Translations under genes and position numbers: made by a program
Part shown: one piece after another, positions 54,992-62,601 of the stretch
Numbering within the stretch: the first letter of the stretch is position 1
How the letters are laid out: every line of letters starts with the position of its first letter
Assembly: GCF_016623615.1 (NCBI RefSeq)
Contig: NZ_JAEHFX010000011.1
Span: forward strand, 86,020-150,019
Source of the DNA: Adhaeribacter terrigena
GTDB taxonomy: Bacteria > Bacteroidota > Bacteroidia > Cytophagales > Hymenobacteraceae
Length of the DNA: 64,000 bases
Direction: 5' to 3'
The notes under the pieces: model-generated
Database searches by the model: none
What the model was told of the DNA's origin: nothing
What the model saw: only the letters and a program-made list of their open reading frames with translations

Positions 54992-55639
54992 TTATTTTCT
55001 GGAATTTTCTTCATCGTGATTTATGGTTTCACGAAGCTTTCCATTTTGGTCATAATATTTCCAAATCCCTACCTTCTTTCCCTCTTTCCAAATTCCTTCA
55101 TCTTTTTTCTCTCCGTTCTCGAAATACCTAACTGACTCACCATTTTCCAAGTCATTTTCCCAATAGGTTATATCTTTAAGATTTCCATTCTCATACCAGA
55201 CTGTCCATTTGCCGTGCTGCTTGTCTTCTAAGAATTCACCATCAGCCCGTTTGGTCCCGCTTTCATACCAGTATGTACAAGGACCAGTTCTTTTTCCATT
55301 TTTAAAAAAAGAGGTTTGGTCAATTTTACCATTTTTAAAAAATTGCTTTGCTTCTCCTTCTTGGACACCATTTACAAAGGTAGCCTCGCCTTGCTTTTCT
55401 CCACTTTCATAATATACTGTCATTATTCCCTCTGCCTTGGCATTTTTAAAGAATGCTTCTCTACTCTTTTTGCCGCTTTTATAATAGTAAACAGAAGGTC
55501 CTGTAGGTTCACCATTAACCTCAGTGTATTCCATTTTCTTTTCCCCGGTATCGTAATAGGTAGTTTTCTTAGTACCTTGGGAATTGACGTTGCAACTTGT
55601 AAGAGCAATAAAAGCAAAGACAAAAAGGAATTTTTTCAT
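54992..55639 (-). CDS. MORN-repeat lipoprotein, cassette-borne
   Basis: 215 residues with a lipobox (FIALTSC). About seven MORN_2-type repeats follow, each like GxxxxYYxSGxKxxEATFxNGxxEG (for example VYYYKSGKKSREAFFKNAKAEG and VYYESGEKQGEATFVNGVQEG), forming an extended beta surface. Such YwqK-like proteins are common on mobile elements and as immunity proteins to neighbouring toxins; here there is no paired toxin. Cassette between sites at 54928 and 55662. Confidence 0.85.
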   Translation of the reverse strand: MKKFLFVFAFIALTSCNVNSQGTKKTTYYDTGEKKMEYTEVNGEPTGPSVYYYKSGKKSREAFFKNAKAEGIMTVYYESGEKQGEATFVNGVQEGEAKQFFKNGKIDQTSFFKNGKRTGPCTYWYESGTKRADGEFLEDKQHGKWTVWYENGNLKDITYWENDLENGESVRYFENGEKKDEGIWKEGKKVGIWKYYDQNGKLRETINHDEENSRK

Positions 55640-55661
55640 TAAAATTTTTAATTTTTATTTT

Positions 55662-55797
55662 GGCTAACGGCTCGGCTATGCGGCGGGCGGGAATTTTTCT
55701 TGCCAATCACCTTCCTTCCGCCTGGCCGATTACAGAAAGATAAACAATTTACGTTTGGCAACAAAACCCGCCAGACGTATAGCTTTGGTTAGAGCCC
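55662..55797 (-). repeat. Long attC-like site (GGCGGGCGGG type)
   Basis: Plus strand GGCTAACGGCTCGGCTATGC and GGCGGGCGGG at the left; CCCGCCAGACGTATAGC and GTTAGAGC at the right. Arms pair over about 20 bases with a loop of about 80 nt; 136 nt in all. Confidence 0.75.
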
Positions 55798-56080
55798 GAT
55801 TTTTTCTTTTTTCTTCCGTTTTCCAGGCAAGTGCTTCAGAGTTTTTGAGCAGATTTCCCTACCATTCTGCTGAATTTTCTGCCGGAAATCTTACCATTTT
55901 TAATTGTCCGGACTGCGAGGAAATTCTTTTTTCCGGATTATACTTTCACGCATTTTGCGTCAATCCATGGCTGAAGCTAGCAGGAAAGCAGAAAACTTTT
56001 AATCAAGTGCTGCTGCTTTTAGGACCTTCCGCCGCAGCTTATTTGTTTTTTACGCTTAATGCGAGCATTCTTGAACTCCG
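55798..56080. other. ORF-less cassette A
   Basis: About 285 bases between two attC-like sites with no credible gene. It is closely similar to 62602-62890 and partly to 62088-62467, including two motif-like stretches, CACGCATTTTGCGTCAAT and GGCTGAAGC. An open frame on the plus strand is shared only over its first third, so DNA rather than protein is conserved. Confidence 0.7.
55869..55901 (+). repeat. Degenerate dispersed motif in cassette A
   Basis: CTGAATTTTCTGCCGGAAAT then CTTACCATTTTT. Confidence 0.45.
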
Positions 56081-56148
56081 CCCTAACGTACTTGTGTAAA
56101 CGACGGCGAAGGCCGTCGGCCGATGCTGACATTTACACGTTGTTAGGG
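56081..56148 (-). repeat. attC-like site (TGTGTAAA type)
   Basis: Plus strand CCCTAACGTACTTGTGTAAA at the left and TTTACACGTTGTTAGGG at the right pair over about 14 bases; the loop holds GGCCGTCGGCC. 68 nt. Confidence 0.85.
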
Positions 56149-56158
56149 TTAGTGGTTC

Positions 56159-56779
56159 TTAGTAAATTTCATCTTTGGGTAGTTTGAGCTTGGCTAATGC
56201 CATCATCTCTTGACCAATCCTTTTTATGGCTGGGTTCACTGAGTTTGAACTTACTTGGTGGTACTTGCCATTCATGTAGATTTCTAACTCCCAGACTGAG
56301 CCATCTAGAATCTCCTTTATGTCTGATTTTACTTCCCAAATTTTTAGCTGATTAGCCAATGCCTTCAGGCTCTCAACCTCTTCCAATGAGATTTTAGTGT
56401 TTCTTTGCTCATATAGGAATGGTAGAGCCGAACTAGAGTAATCATTCAATTCGTCTAGATACACTTTGGATATAGCGTACTGCTCCACATGATAAAGGGA
56501 ATCTGTGATTTTTGTATAAATCGGGAAGTTCTCAACTCTTAGTATGACCTCTGGGTGAAAGGCGCGAGACCAATTCAGCCTGAATACAACCCTATTAGTG
56601 TCAGCTATTTTCCTTAGGTCTTCCTCATGGCTTGTTCTAAGCCACTCTTCGAAGCGTTTCGAGCTCTCCAGGACATTTCCGTCTTTAGGAGTTTTATTAA
56701 TAGGATTGCCTTTTTCTGATACCTTTGGTTGGCAACTAACAGCTAACAAAATTAAAAACAAAAGGAGGCCTTTATTCAT
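56159..56779 (-). CDS. Uncharacterised lipoprotein, cassette-borne
   Basis: 206 residues with a lipobox (LLAVSC). The body is mixed alpha/beta, with WLRTSHEEDLRKIADTNRVVFRLNWSRAFHPEVILRVENF and a C-terminal SVWELEIYMNGKYHQVSSNS. No family recognised. Start and stop lie 13 and 11 bases from the flanking attC-like sites, a typical tight cassette fit. Confidence 0.65.
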   Translation of the reverse strand: MNKGLLLFLILLAVSCQPKVSEKGNPINKTPKDGNVLESSKRFEEWLRTSHEEDLRKIADTNRVVFRLNWSRAFHPEVILRVENFPIYTKITDSLYHVEQYAISKVYLDELNDYSSSALPFLYEQRNTKISLEEVESLKALANQLKIWEVKSDIKEILDGSVWELEIYMNGKYHQVSSNSVNPAIKRIGQEMMALAKLKLPKDEIY

Positions 56780-56791
56780 GTTTTCTATTAA

Positions 56792-56843
56792 CCCTAACGG
56801 TTGGGCTATGGCACGTTTTAATGTGCTATAGGTGTGGTTAGGC
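56792..56843 (-). repeat. attC-like site (GGCACGTTTTAATGTGC loop)
   Basis: CCCTAAC at the left, GGTTGGGCTATGGCAC, GTTTTAAT, GTGCTATAGGTGTG, GTTAGGC at the right; 52 nt. Confidence 0.85.
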
Positions 56844-56852
56844 TATGGGCTT

Positions 56853-57440
56853 TTATTTAATTTTCACTTTTAAATTTCTTTCCAAAACTCCACCTTTATC
56901 ATCATTCCATTCATCACCAATGAGATAGAACTGGCCATTTTCTTTTATTATTCTATTTTCAAAGTCTTTATCTTTTGTAATAAATGCTTTTGTTTGGCCA
57001 AGGTTATTCCATTTTCCATTTATAAAAGACCAAACTGAAATATATTCCCACCAACCTTCATAAGTCCGGGAAAACAACATAATTTCATTTGCTTTGTCTT
57101 TGTTTAAATCTTCGACTTTTTGAACAACAATGCCTAGCGATTGGTCAATTTTTATTTCAGGGATATTTCTTCCAAAATAAATTTCGACGTAGCAGTTTAC
57201 TTGATCGCAAACTATTTCATCTTTACTATTCTTATCAAATATCACCGTTGCTGTATCGACCTCCCCGTCATTATTAATATCTCCTACATAATAATTTTCT
57301 CGGATATGCTCAATGTCAGTTTCACTAGATATTGAATGTTTGGCCTTTTTTGATGAAGTAATTTCTGTGTTGAGATTGTCAATGCGTTTGTTCTCGCAGC
57401 TTAGCAGTAAGAAAAATATTATTAAATAATTTATTCTCAT
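56853..57440 (-). CDS. Uncharacterised lipoprotein, cassette-borne
   Basis: 195 residues with a lipobox (FLLLSC). A GDINNDGEVDTATVIFD segment resembles calcium-binding or FG-GAP/VCBS-type DxNxDG loops; KVEDLNKDKANEIMLFSRTYEGWWEY is a second such loop. Suggests an extracellular beta-propeller-like fold, but not a full repeat set. Function unknown. Confidence 0.65.
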   Translation of the reverse strand: MRINYLIIFFLLLSCENKRIDNLNTEITSSKKAKHSISSETDIEHIRENYYVGDINNDGEVDTATVIFDKNSKDEIVCDQVNCYVEIYFGRNIPEIKIDQSLGIVVQKVEDLNKDKANEIMLFSRTYEGWWEYISVWSFINGKWNNLGQTKAFITKDKDFENRIIKENGQFYLIGDEWNDDKGGVLERNLKVKIK

Positions 57441-57456
57441 TTTTAATTTACCTACT

Positions 57457-57509
57457 GCCTAACCGTCTGGGCTAGGGCACGTTTTAATGTGCTTTAGCTT
57501 TTGTTGTAC
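57457..57509 (-). repeat. attC-like site
   Basis: GCCTAAC, CGTCTGGGCTAGGGCAC, GTTTTAAT, GTGCTTTAGCTTTTG, GTTGTAC; 53 nt. Confidence 0.75.
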
Positions 57510-57515
57510 AGGGTT

Positions 57516-58010
57516 TTATTTTACAAAAGTTTGCTGAGGATTTTTTCCTTTGTTTAAATAAATCCCAGCAATGGAACCTACAATAATTATTTTTACAAGA
57601 TTACTTTCTAAAGTTGAAGCATCTTGACCTGTTAATCCAGCATAATATTCCAGTAATAAAATCCTTATTATTTCTGTCAAGATGGAATATCCAATCAATC
57701 CTAAGAATAAATTAATGAAAGCTTTCCTTCTTTGGAAAAAGCTTTTCAAAGTCCAAATCAGAATTATCAAACTAACCACCATAGCAATTATTAAATACAA
57801 ATAAATGCTAATTCTAATTTTTAATAAGTTATCTGTAGTTTGAAAATACTGCTGCCAATCATCTTGTAAGAATTCGGTGATTGTTGTGGTTAACGAAATT
57901 ATAATTGTAAGAAGAGAAGCAATCATACTAATACCCACAAGCCATAACCACCCAGTGATTGGTTTACCTTTTTTTTGTGAATTCTCCTGTAATGAGATTT
58001 CTTGTATCAT
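57516..58010 (-). CDS. DUF2569-like membrane protein, cassette-borne
   Basis: 164 residues with four transmembrane helices (LVGISMIASLLTIIISL; ISIYLYLIIAMVVSLIILIW; FINLFLGLIGYSILTEIIRI; VKIIIVGSIAGIYL) and a GWLWLVG start, as in the DUF2569 family. Function unknown. Confidence 0.65.
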   Translation of the reverse strand: MIQEISLQENSQKKGKPITGWLWLVGISMIASLLTIIISLTTTITEFLQDDWQQYFQTTDNLLKIRISIYLYLIIAMVVSLIILIWTLKSFFQRRKAFINLFLGLIGYSILTEIIRILLLEYYAGLTGQDASTLESNLVKIIIVGSIAGIYLNKGKNPQQTFVK

Positions 58011-58025
58011 TTAACTTTAAATTTT

Positions 58026-58077
58026 GTACACCGGTTGGGCTAAAAAACGTTTTAATGGTTTTTAGCTTTTGTTGTGC
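58026..58077 (-). repeat. attC-like site with mutated AAC box
   Basis: GTACACC replaces the expected AAC-ending box; GGTTGGGCTAAAAAACG, TTTTAATGG, TTTTTAGCTTTTG, GTTGTGC. Inner stem intact; 52 nt. Confidence 0.65.
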
Positions 58078-58086
58078 TTAGTTTTT

Positions 58087-58584
58087 TTATATTCCACCAT
58101 TTTCAGTTTTCTCATAATTCAGACGTCTATTTTTAAATTCAAAATATACATTTGTCCAGCTGCTCAAACCTAAATACAAGCGATTTTTTCTTTTTAATTC
58201 CGCAGAATAGGGAGTCAGAGTTATACTAAACTGTCCTTTACTTAATGTCAAAGGCGATATTATCACGTACCTTAATTCATTCCCGTTTTCCCGAAATATT
58301 TTCTTCCTATTTCCCAATCCTATTTTTTGAATCTGATACCCATTTATTGAATTTGGTATTTTAGATAAGTAATCCTGGTTCTCTATAAAAATTGTTTTGG
58401 GTTGCTTTGATTGTGAGTATTTGTTGTAAAAGGAATCTATTTCAATAGTATATTTTTCCATTGCAATTAAATACAAGGAATCAGTTTCCGACATTTTAAG
58501 GTATCCAGAATTCTGATTTTCATTTTGTCCAAATGAGCAAACTGAAATTAGAAGGAATATTATAATGGTTAAAAATCTATTCAT
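58087..58584 (-). CDS. Uncharacterised secreted protein, cassette-borne
   Basis: 165 residues with a signal peptide (FLTIIIFLLISVCSFGQ) and a tail of beta-rich segments: QIQKIGLGNRKKIF, LRYVIISPLTLSKGQFSITLTPYSAELK, YLGLSSWTNVYFEFKNRRL. No family recognised. Confidence 0.6.
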   Translation of the reverse strand: MNRFLTIIIFLLISVCSFGQNENQNSGYLKMSETDSLYLIAMEKYTIEIDSFYNKYSQSKQPKTIFIENQDYLSKIPNSINGYQIQKIGLGNRKKIFRENGNELRYVIISPLTLSKGQFSITLTPYSAELKRKNRLYLGLSSWTNVYFEFKNRRLNYEKTENGGI

Positions 58585-58594
58585 TTTAAATTAT

Positions 58595-58648
58595 GCACAA
58601 CGTGCTTGGCTATGCGGCGGCGGAGCTGCCGTATAGGTGTGGTTAGGG
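58595..58648 (-). repeat. attC-like site (GCGGCGG-loop type)
   Basis: GCACAAC, TGCTTGGCTATGCGGCGGC, GGAGCTGCCGTATAGGTGTG, GTTAGGG; 54 nt. The stop codon of the next cassette gene is the TTA inside GTTAGGG. Confidence 0.8.
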
Positions 58649-59194
58649 GCAGAACTTTATTTTTATCGTTTTAAACGCTTTTAGTAATTGTTCTTGCTCT
58701 GTTGGATCTAAATCATAACCGTAAGAACTCACTTTTAAACTATCAGAATTAAGGCTATCAATATAAAATCCTGTAATTCCTCTACCTTTTACTTTTGGAA
58801 TTGCATATCTAGCTTTATAACAATCAATAGTATCAAAAATGAAAAACTCCTTAAAGTAAATGCCTTGAATCTTATCAAGTTCTTTATTATTTGAAAAAAT
58901 CATTCTCTTGGTATCAAAACATAGTGAATCAAGGTATGATTTATATTTTTTATCTCTTATTGTTGGCTCATTGGTCAAGTCATAAGAATAGTCACCAATG
59001 TCAAATACTACAGTGTCGCCTTTTCCAGTTTTTATTCCTGAAACAAAACTATCAATTCCTTTTAAATCAATTCTCTCCCAATTAGAAGGAACAGTAATTT
59101 TAAGGATTTTAAAATCAATTGTTTTTAAATCTTCTTTCACAACTTTGGTGCAACTCCATAGGATTACTATTAAAAGCAAAAGTTGTTTTTTCAT
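58643..59194 (-). CDS. Uncharacterised lipoprotein, cassette-borne
   Basis: 183 residues with a lipobox (VILWSC). Body mixed beta with ITVPSNWERIDLKGIDSFVSGIKTGKGDTVVFDIG and a C-terminal FKTIKIKFCP, a pattern seen in small Bacteroidota lipoproteins that resemble PsbP/MOG1 folds; not certain. The stop codon lies inside the attC-like R box. Confidence 0.65.
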   Translation of the reverse strand: MKKQLLLLIVILWSCTKVVKEDLKTIDFKILKITVPSNWERIDLKGIDSFVSGIKTGKGDTVVFDIGDYSYDLTNEPTIRDKKYKSYLDSLCFDTKRMIFSNNKELDKIQGIYFKEFFIFDTIDCYKARYAIPKVKGRGITGFYIDSLNSDSLKVSSYGYDLDPTEQEQLLKAFKTIKIKFCP

Positions 59195-59206
59195 AATTTG
59201 TATTAC

Positions 59207-59258
59207 CCCTAACGTCTCTGCTAAAAAGCGTTTTAATGGTTTTTAGGTTTTGTTGGGT
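59207..59258 (-). repeat. attC-like site (CTAAAAAGCG type)
   Basis: CCCTAAC, GTCTCTGCTAAAAAGCG, TTTTAATGG, TTTTTAGGTTTT, GTTGGGT; 52 nt. Confidence 0.8.
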
Positions 59259-59267
59259 AAAGTTTTT

Positions 59268-59729
59268 CTACTTCTTTTGGCCAGTAATAAAGTAACGTTC
59301 AATAATTTCTCCGCACGGGCCACGAACATTATTTTTTGCCAAAAATTCTTGTTCGGTTATTTCTATTCCATTAGTGTCGAAAAACATTGGCCCCTTTAGA
59401 AGGAGTCCATTTTCAAATTCCTCAATTTTATAAAATCGGTTTGATAAAAAGCTGGTTTTAGTCCCGTGGTAAACAATGCTATCGGCCTTTAACTCCGTTT
59501 TAAAAAAAAAAATTCCAAGTAACCTAAACTTTGGTACCTTAATAATAGTGGGATATAAATAAGCCTGAGTTGATTCAATTAAAGTGGAATCTTCAAAAGT
59601 TTTAAAATGAACTAATACCTTATTTGGAAAAATTTGGATTGTGTCAAAATCAGTCCAAGATTTTTTTTCTTGGGCTTGAAGCTTTAGGCTTATTATGATA
59701 AAAATCGATAAAAATATTATTCGCTTCAT
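59268..59729 (-). CDS. Uncharacterised secreted protein, cassette-borne
   Basis: 153 residues with a signal peptide (IIFLSIFIIISLKLQAQ), a beta-rich middle (TIQIFPNKVLVHFKTFEDSTLIESTQAYLYPTIIKVPKFRLLGIFFFKTEL), and a C-terminal GPCGEIIERYF. No family recognised. Confidence 0.6.
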   Translation of the reverse strand: MKRIIFLSIFIIISLKLQAQEKKSWTDFDTIQIFPNKVLVHFKTFEDSTLIESTQAYLYPTIIKVPKFRLLGIFFFKTELKADSIVYHGTKTSFLSNRFYKIEEFENGLLLKGPMFFDTNGIEITEQEFLAKNNVRGPCGEIIERYFITGQKK

Positions 59730-59742
59730 TAATTTAAATTTG

Positions 59743-59794
59743 GCCCAACGGCTGGGCTATGGCACGTTTTAATGTGCTTTAGGTTTTAATGGAA
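59743..59794 (-). repeat. attC-like site with altered right box
   Basis: GCCCAAC, GGCTGGGCTATGGCAC, GTTTTAAT, GTGCTTTAGG; the expected GTTRRRY is replaced by AATGGAA. Inner stem intact. Confidence 0.65.
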
Positions 59795-59803
59795 ATTGCT
59801 TTT

Positions 59804-60244
59804 TTATGGCACAATCAAGCCTCTATCAATGATAATGCTATCCGTGTTGAATTCTAAGAAGAATGTTTGGGATTCAGTATTAATAATCCGTTTTGTTAAT
59901 TTTCCTTCATTATCAGGTTGATTAAAATATGCAGGAGCGTATTTACATTCTATAAAGTAAAACATTCGGTTTGTTTTATTATCTATAAAGTTTGCCTTTC
60001 CAAAATGCATTGATATTTGGTCTGTTCTTAAACCTATTATTGAATCAAAAAGAAAGCTTTCATTTTCTAAAATCTTCTCTCTTATTCCTTCACATCCAGT
60101 TGAATCAATTTGCCAAGCATTAGTAATTTCTTTTCTTGAATTTAAGGCTTTCTCTTTTAACTTGATTAAATCACTGCCTTGATCCTTTTTTGAACAATTT
60201 AAAAGGAGCATCAGAGAGAGGATGAAAAAGCCTTTAAATTTCAT
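59804..60244 (-). CDS. Uncharacterised lipoprotein, cassette-borne
   Basis: 146 residues from ATG 60244 with a lipobox (LLLNC). The remainder contains IVGLRTDQISMHFGKANFIDNKTNRMFYFIECK-type sequence, reminiscent of SmpA/OmlA-like outer-membrane lipoproteins that end LxFNTD; not conclusive. Function unknown. Confidence 0.6.
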   Translation of the reverse strand: MKFKGFFILSLMLLLNCSKKDQGSDLIKLKEKALNSRKEITNAWQIDSTGCEGIREKILENESFLFDSIIGLRTDQISMHFGKANFIDNKTNRMFYFIECKYAPAYFNQPDNEGKLTKRIINTESQTFFLEFNTDSIIIDRGLIVP

Positions 60245-60265
60245 TTGCAATTAATTTTAAGTTTT

Positions 60266-60315
60266 TTCCAACGGTTGGGCTAAAAAACGTTTTTGGTTTT
60301 TAGCTTTTGTTGGCA
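60266..60315 (-). repeat. attC-like site
   Basis: TTCCAAC, GGTTGGGCTAAAAAACG, TTTTTGG, TTTTTAGCTTTT, GTTGGCA; 50 nt. Confidence 0.8.
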
Positions 60316-60325
60316 AATGTTGTTT

Positions 60326-60622
60326 TTATTCTTTCCATTCAATTCCTTTTGCTGAAATCCTGTAAACATCAGTTCTATTTAACTCTTTCCAAGGTATTTC
60401 TTTGGTGTCGTAATGGATAATTTGAAAGTCTCTATGACAGTTTTTCCAATTTGTACATGGACATTTATTTGGCTTTTCATTCCAAGGTATTTTAGTCCTT
60501 CTTTGGAGTTCAGCTAATGCAGCGGCGTAATTATCAAATTGTCCCTGTGATTCTGCATGAAACTCATCTTCGATTTCAAATAGTTCGTTCTTAGAATGTT
60601 TTGCTGTCTTCAAGTTTTCCAT
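60326..60622 (-). CDS. Uncharacterised small protein, cassette-borne
   Basis: 98 residues, soluble. CPCTNWKNCHRDFQIIHY could bind a metal through Cys/Cys/Cys/His. No family recognised. Short but sits exactly between two attC-like sites. Confidence 0.55.
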   Translation of the reverse strand: MENLKTAKHSKNELFEIEDEFHAESQGQFDNYAAALAELQRRTKIPWNEKPNKCPCTNWKNCHRDFQIIHYDTKEIPWKELNRTDVYRISAKGIEWKE

Positions 60623-60668
60623 TTTTATTGAAAATCATTCAAAGGAATTTTCATTCAATTTCAATTAG

Positions 60669-60736
60669 TGCCAACGTTCTTGTGCATAAAATGTAAGAGG
60701 CCTATGGCCGATAATATTTTATGCACCTTGTTGGCT
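60669..60736 (-). repeat. attC-like site (TGTGCATAAAATG type)
   Basis: GCCAAC, TTCTTGTGCATAAAAT on the left and ATTTTATGCACCTTGTTGGCT on the right; about 13 bases pair around a loop with GGCCTATGGCC. 68 nt. The next gene ends inside it. Confidence 0.85.
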
Positions 60737-61174
60737 TAAGTTTTTCTTTTTATCTATTACAGCTAAACTAGTTAAGTTTCCAAGCCAATAAACGACTGCC
60801 AAAATAACTCCTATAGTTATATTATAAAGTAATTCAAGGAAGTTGCTGTTGTTTAGTGTGCTGGTAAAGCCATAATACAAACCAAATCCTATACAGAATC
60901 CGCCTACTAAATGCCAAAGTTTAAAAAAGCTATTCGTCCTTCTATTTAAACTCCACAATTTTAAAATGAAAAAATATTGAAAAAGGAAACTTCCAACAAG
61001 GAATAAAAGATATAAAGGCCAGAAAACAGAAAAATCGAATGGTTGGAAAAAAAATGCTCCATCAAAAGGAGGATAAAAATATTCCACAGTTGTTACTTCA
61101 AGTTGCCACGCAATAATAGAGAGAATAAGACCAACAACTGGCGGAATAAATATTTTTGTAGCCTTTTTTCTCAT
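60719..61174 (-). CDS. Uncharacterised membrane protein, cassette-borne
   Basis: 151 residues with four hydrophobic helices (FIPPVVGLILSIIAWQ; FWPLYLLFLVGSFLFQYFFIL; LWHLVGGFCIGFGLYYGF; ITIGVILAVVYWLG). The last residues SQQGA are encoded by the attC-like site, so cassette exchange would change the C-terminus. Function unknown. Confidence 0.6.
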   Translation of the reverse strand: MRKKATKIFIPPVVGLILSIIAWQLEVTTVEYFYPPFDGAFFFQPFDFSVFWPLYLLFLVGSFLFQYFFILKLWSLNRRTNSFFKLWHLVGGFCIGFGLYYGFTSTLNNSNFLELLYNITIGVILAVVYWLGNLTSLAVIDKKKNLSQQGA

Positions 61175-61187
61175 AATTATAAATGAC

Positions 61188-61251
61188 AGCCAACGGCTAG
61201 TATAGCAAAAGGGCGAAGCGAAGCAAGCCTTTTTGCTATACCTTGTTGTGT
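61188..61251 (-). repeat. attC-like site (TAGTATAGCAAAA type)
   Basis: AGCCAAC, GGCTAGTATAGCAAAAGG on the left; CCTTTTTGCTATACCTTG, GTTGTGT on the right; TATAGCAAAA pairs with TTTTGCTATA. 64 nt. Confidence 0.85.
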
Positions 61252-61260
61252 GTAGTTTTT

Positions 61261-61944
61261 TTACTTTTTACATTTTCTAATCAAGGATTCTGCTTCTTGG
61301 CTCATTTGCTTATTATATCCAAAGTCATCGAAATTGGGCAAACTATCCTTTGAGCTCACAATTAAGGTCATCCAACTGTAATCAATAGGTTCCGGAAGGT
61401 TAGAAACCGTACTGCCCATACCCCTCAGGAAAACATCAATTTCATTGTCTTGTTTTGGTTTGTTTTCCTTTTCCCAGAATGTCTTAGTTCCCGAATCTTT
61501 AATTTCGATAAGATTTCCGGTTTTGTCCCTTCTAAAATATCTATGATTTACATAACCGGATTTGATCGTTCCTTTATAGAGAAGGATTCCATTATTTGGA
61601 ATGTTTAATACTTCCCGACCTTCAATCTTATTAATAGGCTGCCCACAATTCATTTTGTCTATCACAACTACAGGTCCAATAAAATCTTTTGGGAAAATGA
61701 AGTCAAGCTTTTGTCCTGTTGCAGTTCCAATTGTTGCTGATAAAAACATAAAAAGTAATACTGCTGGATACCATATTACAATTGGTAGTAATGTCCAAGC
61801 AACTTTAATTTTTATTTTAGTTTTTTCAAACCAAAGAAGAATTACCCCAATTACAAATGCAGGAATCGTAAAAATCAACAAGTATGGATTTAAAGAAACA
61901 GCAAATGCTAATATTATAATTATAATTCCAATCTTAGCTTTCAT
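61261..61944 (-). CDS. DUF6843-like membrane protein, cassette-borne
   Basis: 227 residues: two or three N-terminal helices (IGIIIIILAFAVSLNPYLLIFTIPAFVIGVILLWF; TLLPIVIWYPAVLLFMFLSA), then a soluble domain with LDFIFPKDFIGPVVVIDKMNCGQPINKIEGREVLNIPNNGILLYKG, the pattern of DUF6843. Function unknown. Confidence 0.7.
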   Translation of the reverse strand: MKAKIGIIIIILAFAVSLNPYLLIFTIPAFVIGVILLWFEKTKIKIKVAWTLLPIVIWYPAVLLFMFLSATIGTATGQKLDFIFPKDFIGPVVVIDKMNCGQPINKIEGREVLNIPNNGILLYKGTIKSGYVNHRYFRRDKTGNLIEIKDSGTKTFWEKENKPKQDNEIDVFLRGMGSTVSNLPEPIDYSWMTLIVSSKDSLPNFDDFGYNKQMSQEAESLIRKCKK

Positions 61945-61956
61945 ACTTTAAATTAC

Positions 61957-62087
61957 ACACAACGGCTGGGCTTTGCGGCGGGCGGGAAGTTTTCCTGCAG
62001 ATCCGTTCCCCAAAGCAGCAAGCCGGCAGAAAGTTAAACAATTTACACCTGGCAGAAAACCCGCCTGACGTAAAGCTTTGGTTAGGG
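61957..62087 (-). repeat. Long attC-like site
   Basis: ACACAAC, GGCTGGGCTTTGCGGC, GGGCGGGAAG at the left; CCCGCCTGACGTAAAGC, GTTAGGG at the right; loop of about 80 nt. 131 nt. Confidence 0.75.
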
Positions 62088-62120
62088 CTGGGTTTTCTAC
62101 CTTTTTTCAGACGCTTACAC

Positions 62121-62153
62121 GACTTTTTCTGCCAAATCCCCTACCGTTTTTTT
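62121..62153 (+). repeat. Dispersed motif, first of three in cassette B
   Basis: GACTTTTTCTGCCAAATCCC then CTACCGTTTTTTT. Confidence 0.75.
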
Positions 62154-62184
62154 GTCTTTTTGAGCAAGTAACTTTAATACTTTT

Positions 62185-62215
62185 CTGACTTTTTCAGCTA
62201 AAACCCTACCCTTTT
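62185..62215 (+). repeat. Dispersed motif, second of three in cassette B
   Basis: CTGACTTTTTCAGCTAAAACC then CTACCCTTTTG. Confidence 0.75.
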
Positions 62216-62248
62216 GCTGATTTTAAATCACTAATTTCTTCCGGTTTG

Positions 62249-62281
62249 CTGACTTCTTCTGCCTTAAACCATAGCATTTTA
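62249..62281 (+). repeat. Dispersed motif, third of three in cassette B
   Basis: CTGACTTCTTCTGCCTTAAACC then ATAGCATTTTA. Confidence 0.7.
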
Positions 62282-62467
62282 AAATTCATTTAGCCGGACT
62301 GCGAGCAATTCATCACGCATTTTGCGACAATTCAAGTACGCATTTTGCGTCAATTCATAACTGAAGCCGGCCGAACAGCAGAAAGTTTTTAATGAAGCGC
62401 TACTGTTTTTAGAACTTGCTGCTGCAGCTTATTTTCTCCGGCTTAATGCGAGCCTTTCTTAACTCCG

Positions 62468-62601
62468 CCCTAACGGCCGTGGCTATGCGGCGGGCGGGAA
62501 TTTTTCTTGCTGATCACTTTCCTTCCGCTTGGCCGTTTGCAGAAAGTTAAACAATTTACACTTGGCAGAAAAACCCGCCTGACGTATAGCTTTGGTTAGA
62601 G
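62468..62601 (-). repeat. Long attC-like site
   Basis: CCCTAAC, GGCCGTGGCTATGCGGC, GGGCGGG at the left; CCCGCCTGACGTATAGC, GTTAGAG at the right; 134 nt, near-identical to 55662-55797. Confidence 0.75.

Larger units (their letters stand above)
62088..62467. other. ORF-less cassette B with three tandem dispersed motifs
   Basis: About 380 bases without a gene. Three motif copies at 62121, 62185 and 62249 are spaced about 65 nt. The right half (ATTTTGCGTCAATTCATAAC, GCTTAATGCGAGC) matches cassette A. Confidence 0.75.

Noticed and set aside
55755..56099. Plus-strand open frame of 114 residues in cassette A
   Set aside because: Its counterpart in cassette C (62592-62780) shares only the first ~30 residues before the frames diverge, so the DNA is conserved rather than a protein.
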